Shown here piece after piece: positions 24,481-34,669 of a stretch of 64,000 bases of DNA. How positions within the stretch are numbered: position 1 is the stretch's first letter; each line of letters starts with the position of its first letter. The position numbers and the translations under genes are program-made. Location: positions 496,001 through 560,000 of the forward strand of contig JAFEVB010000004.1 in the NCBI GenBank assembly GCA_032629725.1, in the 5' to 3' direction. Origin of the DNA: Gremmenia infestans (taxonomy: Eukaryota > Ascomycota > Leotiomycetes > Helotiales > Hamatocanthoscyphaceae). The notes beneath the pieces are model-generated. The model did not search any database. It was not told where the DNA came from and saw only the letters and a program-made list of their open reading frames with translations.

Positions 24481-25935
24481 GGGAGAGTCAAAGAACGGTA
24501 GATACCACGTTGATACGTGTTACGAATGTGAGATTGTGATCTGATGAGGGTTGGGACTTATTGGTGGTAGCACAAAAGGGCCAGTGGAAGGTAAATGTGA
24601 AGAGTGAGGGTTGATTGAACTTAGTTGTTTCCCTTGGTGAACGAAAAGTTCAAATCATTTGCTCGTTTCGCTGCAATTGTGAATGATGTTGGATGAACAG
24701 TAGCCAGGAGACTTCAAGGGAATAGAACTGAGACTTTTTCTTGGAATTCCTTTCATTCAAAGTAGGAAACTTCAGCTTACATAGTAGATGGATGGAGAAA
24801 CTGGAGAAACTGCCAGCCCACTTGGACAACGAGCAGGTCTGCCTGCATATGCAACTGCAGGGAAAAGTTTAAGACAACAAATAACTATCAAATTGAGTGG
24901 GGGCATGCAATCATGAAAGGTTCATCTTTTTCATAACGCTCTGGGATTCAACAAGCAGCTGTTGAGTAACATCATGATCCAAGACTTTTGAAAGTTGGGA
25001 CAGCAACAATCAAAATACCAGGGCGAAACTCTTATAAATGCTTCTGTCATTAGAAAGATTGTGATTGTTTCTCCTCTTTCCGTTTCGGCCGTTCTCGCAG
25101 CAAACTACCCATCAAGGTGCTACTCAAGGTTAAGCTGAGGAACCAGCAGATCTGGATACACCAATGGTGTCTCACAATTCAGCGCTATGTAGATCTATGT
25201 ATGTATTAATCGATCCCACCATCTTCTATAACCTGCCCCTCACTTGCTTGTTGATGTGACAAAAGAAGTGCTGTATGCTCACGTGATGGCAGCTCAAGCT
25301 TGGAGTGGGAAAGATTCGTCCACGTTTTTTTCTAGTTGCTTTGATGTTTGTGCTGTTTGGGAATATCTTCCGGCAAGAGTCGACCCTCCGAGCTGCTACA
25401 GCACTTTGACTGAGGTCTACCTTGCTGGCTGGTTCCGCCTCCTGCTTCATTGAGGCTTCCTCAGGTAGCCAACTGTCCTTTGTAGCCTCGACTCACGACT
25501 TCCTGGCTACCATCAGCGACACTGAAACGCCTAAGGTTACTCAGCAAGAAGCAAGAAGTGGTAGATAGAGCTGTAGGATGTATCTTATATAGAGCCAGGC
25601 TGCAATGGAGATCAACTCAATAACTTGTAGAGCTGGCAGAGAACGGGTTTCTTCCGTAGGTGGGTGAGTTTCAACCAACGTCCTGATACTTCGGACTGAT
25701 GCTTTGCATTAAATCAGCGCTTTGTATGCTACTTGTAGTTTCCGTAGAGTTGTGCACTATGCCGCTTATTGTGAGAGAATGGTCTGTCTGCGTTGTGGAG
25801 TTCGGTGTGGCTGTAGAGAGAGTGTGGCGGCGACTTTTTGCAACCCCACACCGCCTTGGATCCTTGGACCCGACCCCTCACATTAATTTTTCTAGATCTT
25901 TCAATCTCAATATAAAAAGCTCAACTTATATCAAT
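24481..25935. other. Divergent intergenic region
   Basis: Upstream of both the nicotianamine synthase gene (-) and the dioxygenase gene (+). Small open frames near 25226-25453 lack motifs. A TATAAAA-like word (TATAAAAAGC) about 20 nt before the dioxygenase start may belong to its core promoter or leader. Nothing else supported. Confidence 0.5.
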
Positions 25936-27495
25936 ATGAGTAAAGCGAAGTCAAAAAGAAAGGCTCAGGAGTCGCAGAATGATCCCAATCCCAAAAAACT
26001 AAAGGTTGCAACAGTTGTCACTCCTCCGCCAGAGACTGCCACCCATGAACCCAAGACCATTCAGGCAATTGGCCTCACCGACGACGACATAGAACTAGCA
26101 ATCGACACCCTCCACACCTTGGCAGAGAACCCAATTGTCATCAAGTCGAAAGCATGTAGAGAGCTGAGGACAGCTGTGTATGAGTTCCGCCAGGCTTGCA
26201 CCACGGGCTTCAATGCTGCTGGTTTGCCCCCCTCCAGCACAAACCGAGGAACCATCCACTAACAATTGGTGAAGTGGACACAAATCTCACGGCACGTATC
26301 AGCGGAGCTCTCGCAGATGGAGGATATACAGAGGCTCGTATTCTGCTTGCGGAGATGCGGATTAGGGGAAAGGCACCGAAGTTGGGAGCGTTGTGTCGAT
26401 GGGTGCGAGATCTCGACGTCGTCAGTGGACTGGCAGAACAGCTCGAGGGAGGGTATAAGAGGTCACCGACAGAGGAGGAGTTGTTGGTAGTGCTTGATGC
26501 CATCCTACGACTGACTGGCCCGACCGACTACACATCAGAGGGGCCTATGTCAGCGGGACCCATTGTGCCGAGAAGTTTATGGGATCTGAGAAGTGCGTCT
26601 ACAACCAGCAAGGAGACTTATGCCTCTGTCCGAGACGGCAGCATTTTCTCTTCGTTGCCGGCAGACATAAAGTCGGATTTCCGGGTTATCGAAGAGACAC
26701 CGGGTCTTAAGCGGAGACCTGCGAATTTACACCCTGCAATACTTCATGCCTCCAACGACGACGCCATATCACTTTCTACAACTCCGCCTAAATCGAGCCA
26801 TCACAAACACCCTATAGTTCCGAATTTACATCTGCTGAAAGATATATTGTCACCTGATGAGTGCACGAATATCATTGCTGCGGCAGAAACGATTGGCTTC
26901 ACGCCAGATGCCCCAATACGCGCAGAAGGCGAAGAGAGCAGTATTCTAGCCCACAATTTCTACTGGATTGTCGACAATGCCTTCTGTGCGAAGTTGTGGG
27001 GTAGGGTCCAATCTTTCGTACCCAAGGATGTTGGTGGGAAGAAAGTAAGAGGGTTGAATCGCAGATTCAGAGTATACAGATATGTCCCTGGCGCTGAGTA
27101 CCGAGCCCATATTGGTAAGTTACCACTCAAACATTTTCTCTTCATATAAGCTAACCAATTTAGATGGTGCTTGGCCACCTTCTGGCATTGATTCTAACGA
27201 TAAGTACGTATACGACTCGTCCCCGCCCACTGCGAAGCAATCTTCGCTCTTCACATTCCTCATCTACCTGAACGACGAATTCGAAGCTGGGGAAACGACT
27301 TTCTTCCTGCCAAGTGCGAGAGAAGGTTCCATGAATGCATATCCCGTTAAGCCTATTCAAGGTAGCGTGGCAATGTTTCCTCATGGAGAGACTGAGGGCA
27401 GTTTACTACACGAAGGGACTGGCGTTCGAAAGGGAGCAGCACCTTCGGCTAAGTATGTCATACGTACGGATGTTTTGTACGATGTCGATCCTTAG
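25936..27495 (+). CDS. Prolyl 4-hydroxylase-type 2OG-Fe(II) dioxygenase
   Basis: Exons 25936-26221, 26275-27114 and 27164-27495 join to about 485 aa. The C-terminal half is a P4H-type double-stranded beta-helix with the iron triad visible: His374 and Asp376 in the motif HID, and His458 in LLHEGTG. The following GVRKGAAPSAKYVIRTDVLY carries the basic residues that bind 2-oxoglutarate. The first 130 residues are lysine-rich with a nuclear-signal-like KKLK patch, then a helical region rich in A/L. Members hydroxylate prolines in proteins or small substrates; the basic N-terminus suggests a nuclear or nucleolar protein, which is inference. The first intron (26222-26274) has a weak GTTTGC donor but a good CACTAAC branch and keeps VDTNLTARISGALADGGYT in frame; a longer alternative (26178-26303) would delete conserved-looking sequence. 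Confidence 0.83.
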
Positions 27496-28347
27496 CAATG
27501 GAAGGCTTGAAGCCAATATGTACAGTAAAGAGTGATGTCTAGCTCTTTCTACTCCATGACCAAGGTAGGCTAATATGACGCAACAATGCCAATGCCAATG
27601 CTCATAACCATCCACGCACGACTACGGTATCTATTTATCATGATACCCATCAATGCCTATATTTATATACCTGCTTATGGAGAACTCGCCATATATAGTA
27701 TACATCTCCACCGCACCGTGTTTGTCCACTAAACTACCCAAGGCCCCTGGGGTACCTCTAACTATGCTGTTCGTGGCGTGACTAGTAGTATAGGACTATA
27801 TATTGGTAGCGCCAACATCATAACGGACTATCGGTCTCCGAAGATATTGTTTGTTTTTACCTATAGGTCAATTGGCTTCAACCAATAATCTAAACATGCA
27901 TTTATACATCATATGTTTATGCAATGTGCGATTTGCGACTAACATCCTCCAGCAAACGCGGTATGATGAACGGCGTGCAGCGAGCGCGAGAGTACACAAG
28001 CGAGAGGGTGGGGCAGAATCGGAGAGCTTATTTTGGATATGAGAGGATCCAGCAGGAGAAGATTACAATACAAGGTAAGTGTGGAATACTGGAAAAACCG
28101 TATCCCGACGGACTTGAATGTGCCATGACACAAGGTGGGAGGTGGGTGTAGCTGAGTGGGGAAGAAGCTGGGCTTCAAGAAGGCGAGGAAGGGGGAATAT
28201 GAGAATTTCTCAAAAGAGAAGACGGAAAGATTAGCGAGGCGGCGTGACATGAATGGTTTGCGGAGGTAAACAGCAGGTAGGTAAATTTGAGATGGACTTC
28301 TAGGTCTTCTACTATATCAAATCATGTATCATAATCATCACTTTCCA
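27496..28347. other. Convergent intergenic
   Basis: Between the 3' ends of the dioxygenase (+) and the DUF7053-like gene (-). No coding motif or RNA gene found. A few GTAGG-type short repeats occur. Confidence 0.5.
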
Positions 28348-28966
28348 CTATCTGCCTTCCCCTTCCTCCCCCTTTATCTCAACCAATTTCCTCCCAAACG
28401 CCCTCCCAGCCTCCCCATGACTCTCCTGCTCGGTCCTCACCACAAAAGGCATCATAAGCCTAGAACAAATCAACCTCGCCTCCTCACTCAATACCAACCC
28501 TCCACCCTCTCCTTCTCCCTCCCTCACAACCCGGAACCGATTAACACCATGCAGCCCCAACGGCGCCTGAAACACAATGACCAGCCCATCCTCCGTATCC
28601 ACAAACGCAGACGTCGTCACAACGGTGTTAGTAAGCGGACCCATGGGCACAGCGACCGACACCTCGCGGTACTCAACGCTTGCGTTACCGTTCGCGTGCG
28701 CGAGGGCCTGGGCTTCCGCTACGAGCCATGAGGTTGCGGGGGTAGTAGGGGCGGGGATGATGATGTTTTTTACGAGGAGGGGCTGCAGGCTTTGGAACGC
28801 GGGGTGGTTGTGCAGCAGGGCGAGCGCGGATGCGGCGTCTACGGATGAGGGGAGGGGGGTGGTGGTGGTGGATGTGTGGGTTGACTTGAGGGCTGGATGG
28901 TGTTGTTAGTTTAAATGGTAGGTATGTACCTTGGTAGGTAGGTACAGGGAGTGTTTTACAAGGCAT
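28348..28966 (-). CDS. Fungal DUF7053-like protein
   Basis: The main exon is 28892-28348. A first exon, 28966-28930, joins phase 1 to give about 193 aa. The body carries STTTTPLPSSVDAASAL followed by LHNHPAFQSLQPLL, then an acidic/hydrophobic core (VEDGLVIVFQAPLGLHGVNRF-like) and a terminal arginine/methionine helix (EEARLICSRLMMPFV). This order fits my memory of the uncharacterised fungal family DUF7053, possibly a START/SRPBCC-like fold. No biochemical role is known to me. The intron in this model is only 37 nt (28929-28893) but contains an AACTAAC branch. An alternative donor at 28959 (GTAAAA) would give a 67-nt intron and a two-residue first exon. The 5' end is therefore uncertain while the main exon is solid. 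The gene is divergent from the deaminase gene. Confidence 0.65.
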
Positions 28967-29316
28967 GTAGTCCACGGTATGTGTATTTAGGTAGTGGGGG
29001 GCAAGGAGGGGCGTTTCGATTGGTCGAATAACCTTGTTTGTTGGAGCGGTTTTATACGGGTCGGTTTGGTGGAGTGAAGTCTAAGTGAGATGTGGGATGG
29101 ATGTCTGTTGCGTTTAGCTGGCTTTTCTTCAGTCGAAGTTATATATGACTGGATTCCTGCTAAGCTGCGAATGTCTATCAGTGGCACAGCAGCAGTGGTA
29201 AGGTATCTTTCTTTCTTGATGTCACTCATCCGATCACGTGTCTTCCCGCGTGCCTGGACGATGTTGCAGAATTCGCGGCCAAAGAGCACGGCGCCCGTTT
29301 TGTAGCTTGTACAGCG

Positions 29317-30671
29317 ATGAGAGAGCGTGAAGAAGAGGTTATAATTTTGATCGCTCGAAATACACCTTTTGAGCCTTCTGATTTTGAATTGTTTGAAAAA
29401 TTCAGCGATTTGGTGAGTAGTTGGTCGTCACATCAGTACACGCCACCAGCAATCGAAACCAGGTCTTGGATTGTCGAATGGACAAATTACTTCTGGGATA
29501 TATTCTCTACGAAGAACGGTAGGAGCCAAAACCATATATGTAATCTAGTTTAACTCTTGTAGCTTCACCACCATTGTCCATTGAGGATGCAGTTTGGCAC
29601 GATATGTTGAAATATTACGCTATTCGAATCAAGAGCACATATATTCCAAAACTCAAGAGCAATTTCAGCAAATGCCCCGTGATTCTTGTGAGCCCCGAGG
29701 ACACCCATATGGGAAGTTCGCTCGCAAAGATCGAGAACCTACGTCGACTTGCATTTTCTATCAGCGACTTGGACCTCTCGCATCTTGAATATTTGAGCCA
29801 ATTTGTTGTCGAGGCAAACCAAGTGCGAACATCCAACTATGCAAAAGCTATACTTGTGGACTCACAGCTCGCGACAAATGAAACCAGAAAATTGTGGGAA
29901 AGCATTTACTTCCTTGGCAGACTCCGGAGTGCGTTCGAGAGGATGACTAGGGTTCTTTTGACTTTTCCAAGTTTTGAGAAGGTTAGATTCGTCCCTCTTC
30001 CGAAAGCAAAAATCACAGCACAATCACCTAATAATCCTCTTGGTCTTGAGAAAACACTTCGACTCTTAGGTCTAAATATGACCGTTACAACCGTAATCAC
30101 TCTTCTAGGACCCAGTTGGACCATCAAAGGCGCAAGAAAGAAGTTTGCCGAGATACAGGGGCAACAGCTTCATGTACACGCCGAAGTTCAGATGCTGCTT
30201 CACCTGTGCTCGACTAGTGATTGGCACGCCAGTGCTTACAATTACATTGGCTGCAGTAAAAGAAGTTGCTTCATGTGCTGGAATCTGCTCCGCACGCATA
30301 GAAGATATTCGACTCGAGGTTGTCATGGGCGCCTTTACAGCCGTTGGACGGTCCCTGAGTTTACAGATCTCGCAACAGATCAAGCCGCAGCCCTTGGGAT
30401 GACTTTGGTACAAATCCAAAACTCACTGGTAAAGAAGCTTGGCTCCGATTTTCAACACCCTGGGCGTCTGCAGAAAACTTCGGTTGTTGGAGGTAGCAGT
30501 ATAACCGGTGACGGCTCGGCTGTAAAGGAGTCTAGAAGTTCAGCAATATCACAGCGAGTGAATACTTTGACACAACAACGAATTGCGTTGTCATTTGAAA
30601 GGCAAGTTTACCATACTATATATGCTTTACAACTCCCGGGGAAAAATTGCAATGACCTGAGAAGGAATTAG
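29317..30671 (+). CDS. OTT_1508-like deaminase (nucleic-acid/nucleotide deaminase fold)
   Basis: Exons 29317-29518 and 29563-30671 join phase 1 across a 44-nt intron (GTAGGA...TTGTAG), giving about 436 aa. The zinc deaminase core is clear: HAEVQMLLHL near 30.18 kb (His ligand plus the proton-shuttling Glu) and YIGCSKRSCFMCWNLL near 30.26 kb (the CxxC ligands), followed by TRGCHGRLYSRWTVP. This is the fungal OTT_1508-like clade of the cytidine deaminase superfamily, proposed in the literature to edit nucleic acids or nucleotides in conflict systems; no substrate is proven. N-terminal residues are helical and of unknown role. The frame stays open upstream to the stop at 29161-29163 and reads like coding sequence (LPACLDDVAEFAAKEHGARF), so the true start is probably in a missed upstream exon. 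Downstream, the conserved second module (30821-31794) is in another frame; I find no good intron joining the two. Confidence 0.72.
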
Positions 30672-31794
30672 GCTTGAAAGGGAGCGAGCAAAGAACACAC
30701 CGGCCGGGCCTGATCGATTGTCAGGAGGACCTTGGCGGGGGTCCGCATCGTATCTTAGTACTCTTCATCGTGCATTCACACCAGGAGATTACCTGTACCA
30801 GGATTGTCTAGATGACAGGATGCCCGATGATCCAGATGTTCTTGGAAATTTTGGATTTCAGAATTTGCCATCCTACCGCGATCGAACCATGCTGCTAGGT
30901 CTCTACCAAGGCTTAACGAACTACCTGAAAGTTACAGCCGAAGAATTAAACCTCTGGCAACAAGAGAAATCACTCATTACCAATATCATCCGCGTGCATA
31001 GTGAGTCATCTTCGTTTGGGGAGGGAATGTACTTTCCGTGGTTCCTCCAAAATACACATATCCTGGAGGATCAACGAGATCCGAACGACATTGAGGCATG
31101 CACGCATTTCATTGAGGAGGCACAAACATTCTTAGAGCCTGATGATCAAAAGAAACACTGGAGGGAGCTGCAGCCTGGAGCAAAACAATACTCCTTCGAG
31201 ATTCTCTGGATGGCTCTGATGGGTGCGATACCAAGTCCAGTTCAAGAAACGTGGTTGAAATTTGGGTTCTGTGCTTGCAGAAACGAACTCGAGGAGAAAA
31301 AGCTTGGTGCGATATATACTAGTCTTCTTACCGATCAGCAGAAAGGTTGTTTGGTTCCTCAGCATTTGAGGTCCAAACCTTGTACTTTTACGGAGTTCTG
31401 GCAAGCATATGAATCTGGCGGCCTTGTGAAACTCATGGAGGACAAAATCAAAAACCGGTATGCGGACATCGGAGAGCTGCCTCTTGTTAGAGAATACCTG
31501 AGTCACCCACCAAGCAACATGAACCTATCGGTTTGGCGTCTCAAACAATTCTTGGAGATAAATGACTACACAAAATACCCTCCTATCGAGCCGGTAAAGG
31601 TTGATTACGGATTCCTCAACTGTCAGGGATTGAAAGAGATCTGTGTCCTTGCAGAGATCTACAAGAGGCTTCTCCGAGTTGCGAAGCCCTTAGAGTTGCA
31701 CGAGGCATGTATAGAGAATCGGCTATTCGAGCTGGCACATAAATACCACAGCATGGACGAGGATCATCGGAGGTTGATGAATAATATATTCTAG
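30662..31794 (+). CDS. C-terminal module of the deaminase protein, or a separate/broken gene
   Basis: An open frame from just after the stop codon at 30658-30660 to 31794, about 377 aa. The first ATG in this frame is at 30821 (MPDDPDVLGNFGF...), which would give about 324 aa. Its sequence has the blocks LLGLYQGL, YFPWFL and SVWRLKQFLEIND, then YGFLNCQGLKEICVLAEIYKRLL, which I recall as a region found C-terminal to OTT_1508-like deaminases in many fungi. No enzymatic motif is visible; it is helical and rich in aromatic residues. It lies 150 nt after the deaminase frame on the same strand. A join at 30606-30684 or 30606-30693 would keep both frames but needs acceptors GGGAG or CAAAG, neither preceded by pyrimidines. 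One fused gene with an unusual splice, a frameshifted gene, or two neighbouring genes are all possible. Confidence 0.55.
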
Positions 31795-32075
31795 GGAGGT
31801 CATGCTAGAATTGTCAGTATTGGCGATCACCCACATGTGCATCTTGAATGAAGGCTGATATTTTGTAGTTTGGCGCAGAAGAAATTCTTGGTGGAAGATG
31901 GCAGCGATCACCGCGAGGTTTCATTCACTGAATTTCGTGAATTGTCGGGTCTTCGCAACTTTCTACGTCCAGATTTGCCTGATTAGTTTCAGTGGTAGTC
32001 TCATTTGTAATCGAAAGTAACGAGTTAGGAGAATAAAACCCTATATGATTGGGTTTGTCCAGTCTTAGCTATATC
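31795..32075. other. Intergenic
   Basis: 3' flank of the deaminase-linked module. Nothing recognised. Confidence 0.4.
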
Positions 32076-32402
32076 TTAACCCACAAGATCCATATCAACG
32101 ACTACCTTGCTACCCACTCCAGTTTTATACACTTCCACAAGTTCATTCAACCCATTCAATGCAGAACATCTAACCTTCGCCCTAACCCCCTCCTTCATAG
32201 CAAACTTCAACGTCCCCCTCAGAGTCCAACTACTCCCCATCAGACTCCCATAATACCAATCCTTCCAAGCCCCACATCCTTCGCCTTGATCGGCTCTGGC
32301 AGGGGCCCTTGTAAATTTGACAGGGGACGAGAACGGATAACATCTCGATATCTTGATAGGTTCAAAGAGGTGGTTATGTTCCAGACCAAGAGGCATTAGC
32401 AA
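32076..32402 (-). pseudogene. Relic of a zinc alcohol dehydrogenase C-terminus
   Basis: A short minus-strand frame whose last 55 or so residues read like the end of a medium-chain (zinc) alcohol dehydrogenase: YYGSLMGSSWTLRGTLKFAM, then KEGVRAKVR, then LNGLNELVEVYKTG and KVVVDMDL. This is the order of the final Rossmann strand and C-terminal helices in the ADH family. No catalytic domain, GHE motif or nucleotide-binding motif precedes it; the upstream part of the frame is unrecognisable and ends within about 50 residues. It is best read as a truncated gene remnant. It is not a copy of the ADH at 54.2-55.4 kb, which ends differently. Alternatively it could be a chance resemblance. Confidence 0.42.
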
Positions 32403-33889
32403 GATTTATATTTAGACAATATAGAAACGATAACGGATTTGTGAGGGGCCAAAAGAGGATTCTGCTAAGCACCTTATGATACTCATAGAGGATGCTAAAT
32501 AAAGTAATTGGCTTTTTATATAATATATGCATTTCAATATTATATTACTCGTTGCCTGCATATTCCTTCCCCGTAATATAGAGTATGAATCTGACCTTTT
32601 TACCATCCATCTCATATCTTCAAGAGTGTGATCTGGGCTAGTTGCATTCTCGTATGCTGGTTTGGGCGTGAAACAATTGGAACAGTCAAGTCATCTAGGT
32701 ACTAGAAAAAGCCTCTGACTTGAAAACCCCGTAATAGCCACCAGCCTCAGCGTTGTGAGACACATGAGGTCATGTGAACACCCGCACGTGATTCGACCTT
32801 TGTTGCTGAGTCTAGACCTATCTCGCTGCAATTGCTTCATCTAAATGCGCGCATAGATATGCCTCTGAGTTATAGATAATAGGACGGCGGTTGAATTGGA
32901 GTTGCTCTCTCGTTCGGATGGGATATCCCAATTGGTTGACCAGCTTTCCTTGGCCGTAAGACTCGGAACGTGACCGAGTCAAGCTGCAAATGGGAGGCGA
33001 AAGAAAACGCGGTTATGCGTGTCCCTGACTCCCTGGCCCGGCCCTGACTGCAGGAGAGTATGTTAAAATAAAAAGGGGGTGCATTAGAGACATGGAATCG
33101 GGGACGGGGGAAATGGTGCCACTCTTGATCGTGATGGTGTGTAGTGTGAGTGTGATATGCTTGGCGTGTATTCGAGCTACGGTAGTAGGTAGATGGGTCA
33201 AGAGCTGGTGATCGAAGTGAAGTGAAGTGGGGTGGGGGGTGAAGCGATAGACAAAGGGAGGCGATAAGTTACAAATGATCAAGTCTAGATATATATCATA
33301 ACAAAGAAATGCATACAGTATTGATGAGACCAGTTAGGTGTCACTTGGGTAGTGTATACCTAGGTAGGGTAGGATAGGTAAGGTTGAGGCAAACGTGGTG
33401 ATTTAATATGGTACTGGTACTGGTGGTATGGATGGATATAATGCATCCATCCCATCCTCTCAATGCTTCTTTCTTCTATTCCTGCTCACGCCGTAATCGG
33501 ACGGTGAAATCCGTAAAGTGTGCCTTTGCTACAGTCTTATAGGCAGCTGCTAGAGTAAAGAGTGAGAAAAGATTGTGATGAGAGATAACAGAACAGCACA
33601 GCACAGCCATTCTGATATCAGATGAACGCAGTGACGGTTGCTAGCTTTATCGCGCCATCTCAAGGTCAGCGTCCGCGTCCGCATCTACTATACGGTGGCC
33701 GGGTTTGGCCGTCAATAAAGCGGCACCAATCTTGAAATGGGGCAAGCGGAGTGAACCTGGTGAACATAACGGAAAGATGCCATAACGAGTGCTGCTTTTA
33801 GGGTGCATCATAAATGGATCGGATCGTGACTATCGCAGGTAATCAGTCAGTCAATGTGACTGCCACTGCCTCCGCCTCCTGCTGCTGCT

Positions 33890-33955
33890 TCTCTACTTCA
33901 CTTCTTCACTTCACTTTACTTTACTCTACTTCACTTCTACTTCACTAACCACTTC
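33890..33955. repeat. CTTCACTT/ACTTTACT short-tandem pyrimidine-rich block
   Basis: Imperfect tandem copies of CTTCACTT, ACTTTA and CTACTTCA words over about 65 nt, about 720 nt before the ATG1 start. Such CT-rich tracts are common near fungal transcription starts. Copy number is imprecise because units vary. Confidence 0.45.
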
Positions 33956-34558
33956 CTCCCCCATACACACATTCACCCCTATTACTCACGCATGTATTAC
34001 TGCTCCGTTCCATCCATCCGCAGTCGCGTCATATCAGATATATTATCATTCTTGCTTGCCCGTCGAGTCATTAACTTGAACTCGGTATAGCTGCCCTCAC
34101 ACCCCCATTCGTTACTCGAGACCCTGCAACCTGTGCAGCCTCGTCTCTGCACCCTGCACTCACCTTCACCTTGTTGACTGCCATCCCATCCCAACCCAAT
34201 AACTGCCCCCTTCCCTACAAGATCCCCGCAAGTACTCACGACAACGCACTTCTCCAGCCGCCTCCCCGGGAGCCTGCCTACAGCAAAGCCGGCTAGAGAG
34301 CTACCTCAAACCACAGACCACAGGAGCCACCAGTCCAGGCACCTTCCGACCAACTACCGCTTTGGTCTATCTTGAGGCATTCTTTTGCGCAAGACCAACA
34401 GCGTTGCCTGACCACCCAGCTTGAGCTACTCGCTCGCTTCCTCTGCCTACCATCATCTGAGCAGATTGTACATCCGTCTCCGCCTTCTAGTACCACGAAC
34501 AAGCCCTGTGCTACTCTGCAACCCTATCCGCCATTCTTCCTCAAAGCTTTCTGTGTAC

Positions 34559-34606
34559 ATGCAGAACGAAATAACCTCGAGTCTCTACCCCCATCTCTCC
34601 CGGTAG
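34559..34606 (+). promoter_or_regulatory. Short upstream ORF in the presumed ATG1 leader
   Basis: ATG at 34559 opens a 15-codon frame ending with TAG at 34604-34606, 63 nt before the ATG1 start. If the transcript begins upstream of it, which is likely but not shown, this uORF could lower basal translation of the kinase and make it responsive to starvation. The frame differs from that of ATG1. Confidence 0.35.
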
Positions 34607-34669
34607 CACTCGAAGTCATCATCAGGATCACATCGAGGATTCTGCCAACAGGAGCCCCAAATCACAGCA

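Larger units (their letters stand above)
32403..34669. other. Long non-coding upstream region of ATG1
   Basis: Over 2.2 kb without a supported gene. It holds AT-rich sequence (32400-32600), GTAGGTAG and GGTATGGATGG short repeats (33350-33450), and a CTTCACTT/ACTTTACT pyrimidine-rich repeat block at about 33890-33955. The last 700 nt are C-rich and likely include the long 5' leader of ATG1, with a short upstream frame at 34559-34606. Confidence 0.5.

Noticed and set aside
26178..26303. Longer alternative first intron of the dioxygenase (GTATGA...ATCAG)
   Set aside because: It removes conserved-looking VDTNLTARIS; the 53-nt intron with a CACTAAC branch fits better.
28987..29289. 100-codon minus-strand frame between the DUF7053-like and deaminase genes
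   Set aside because: The plus-strand frame 29164-29316 reads more like coding sequence continuous with the deaminase; the minus frame has no motif.
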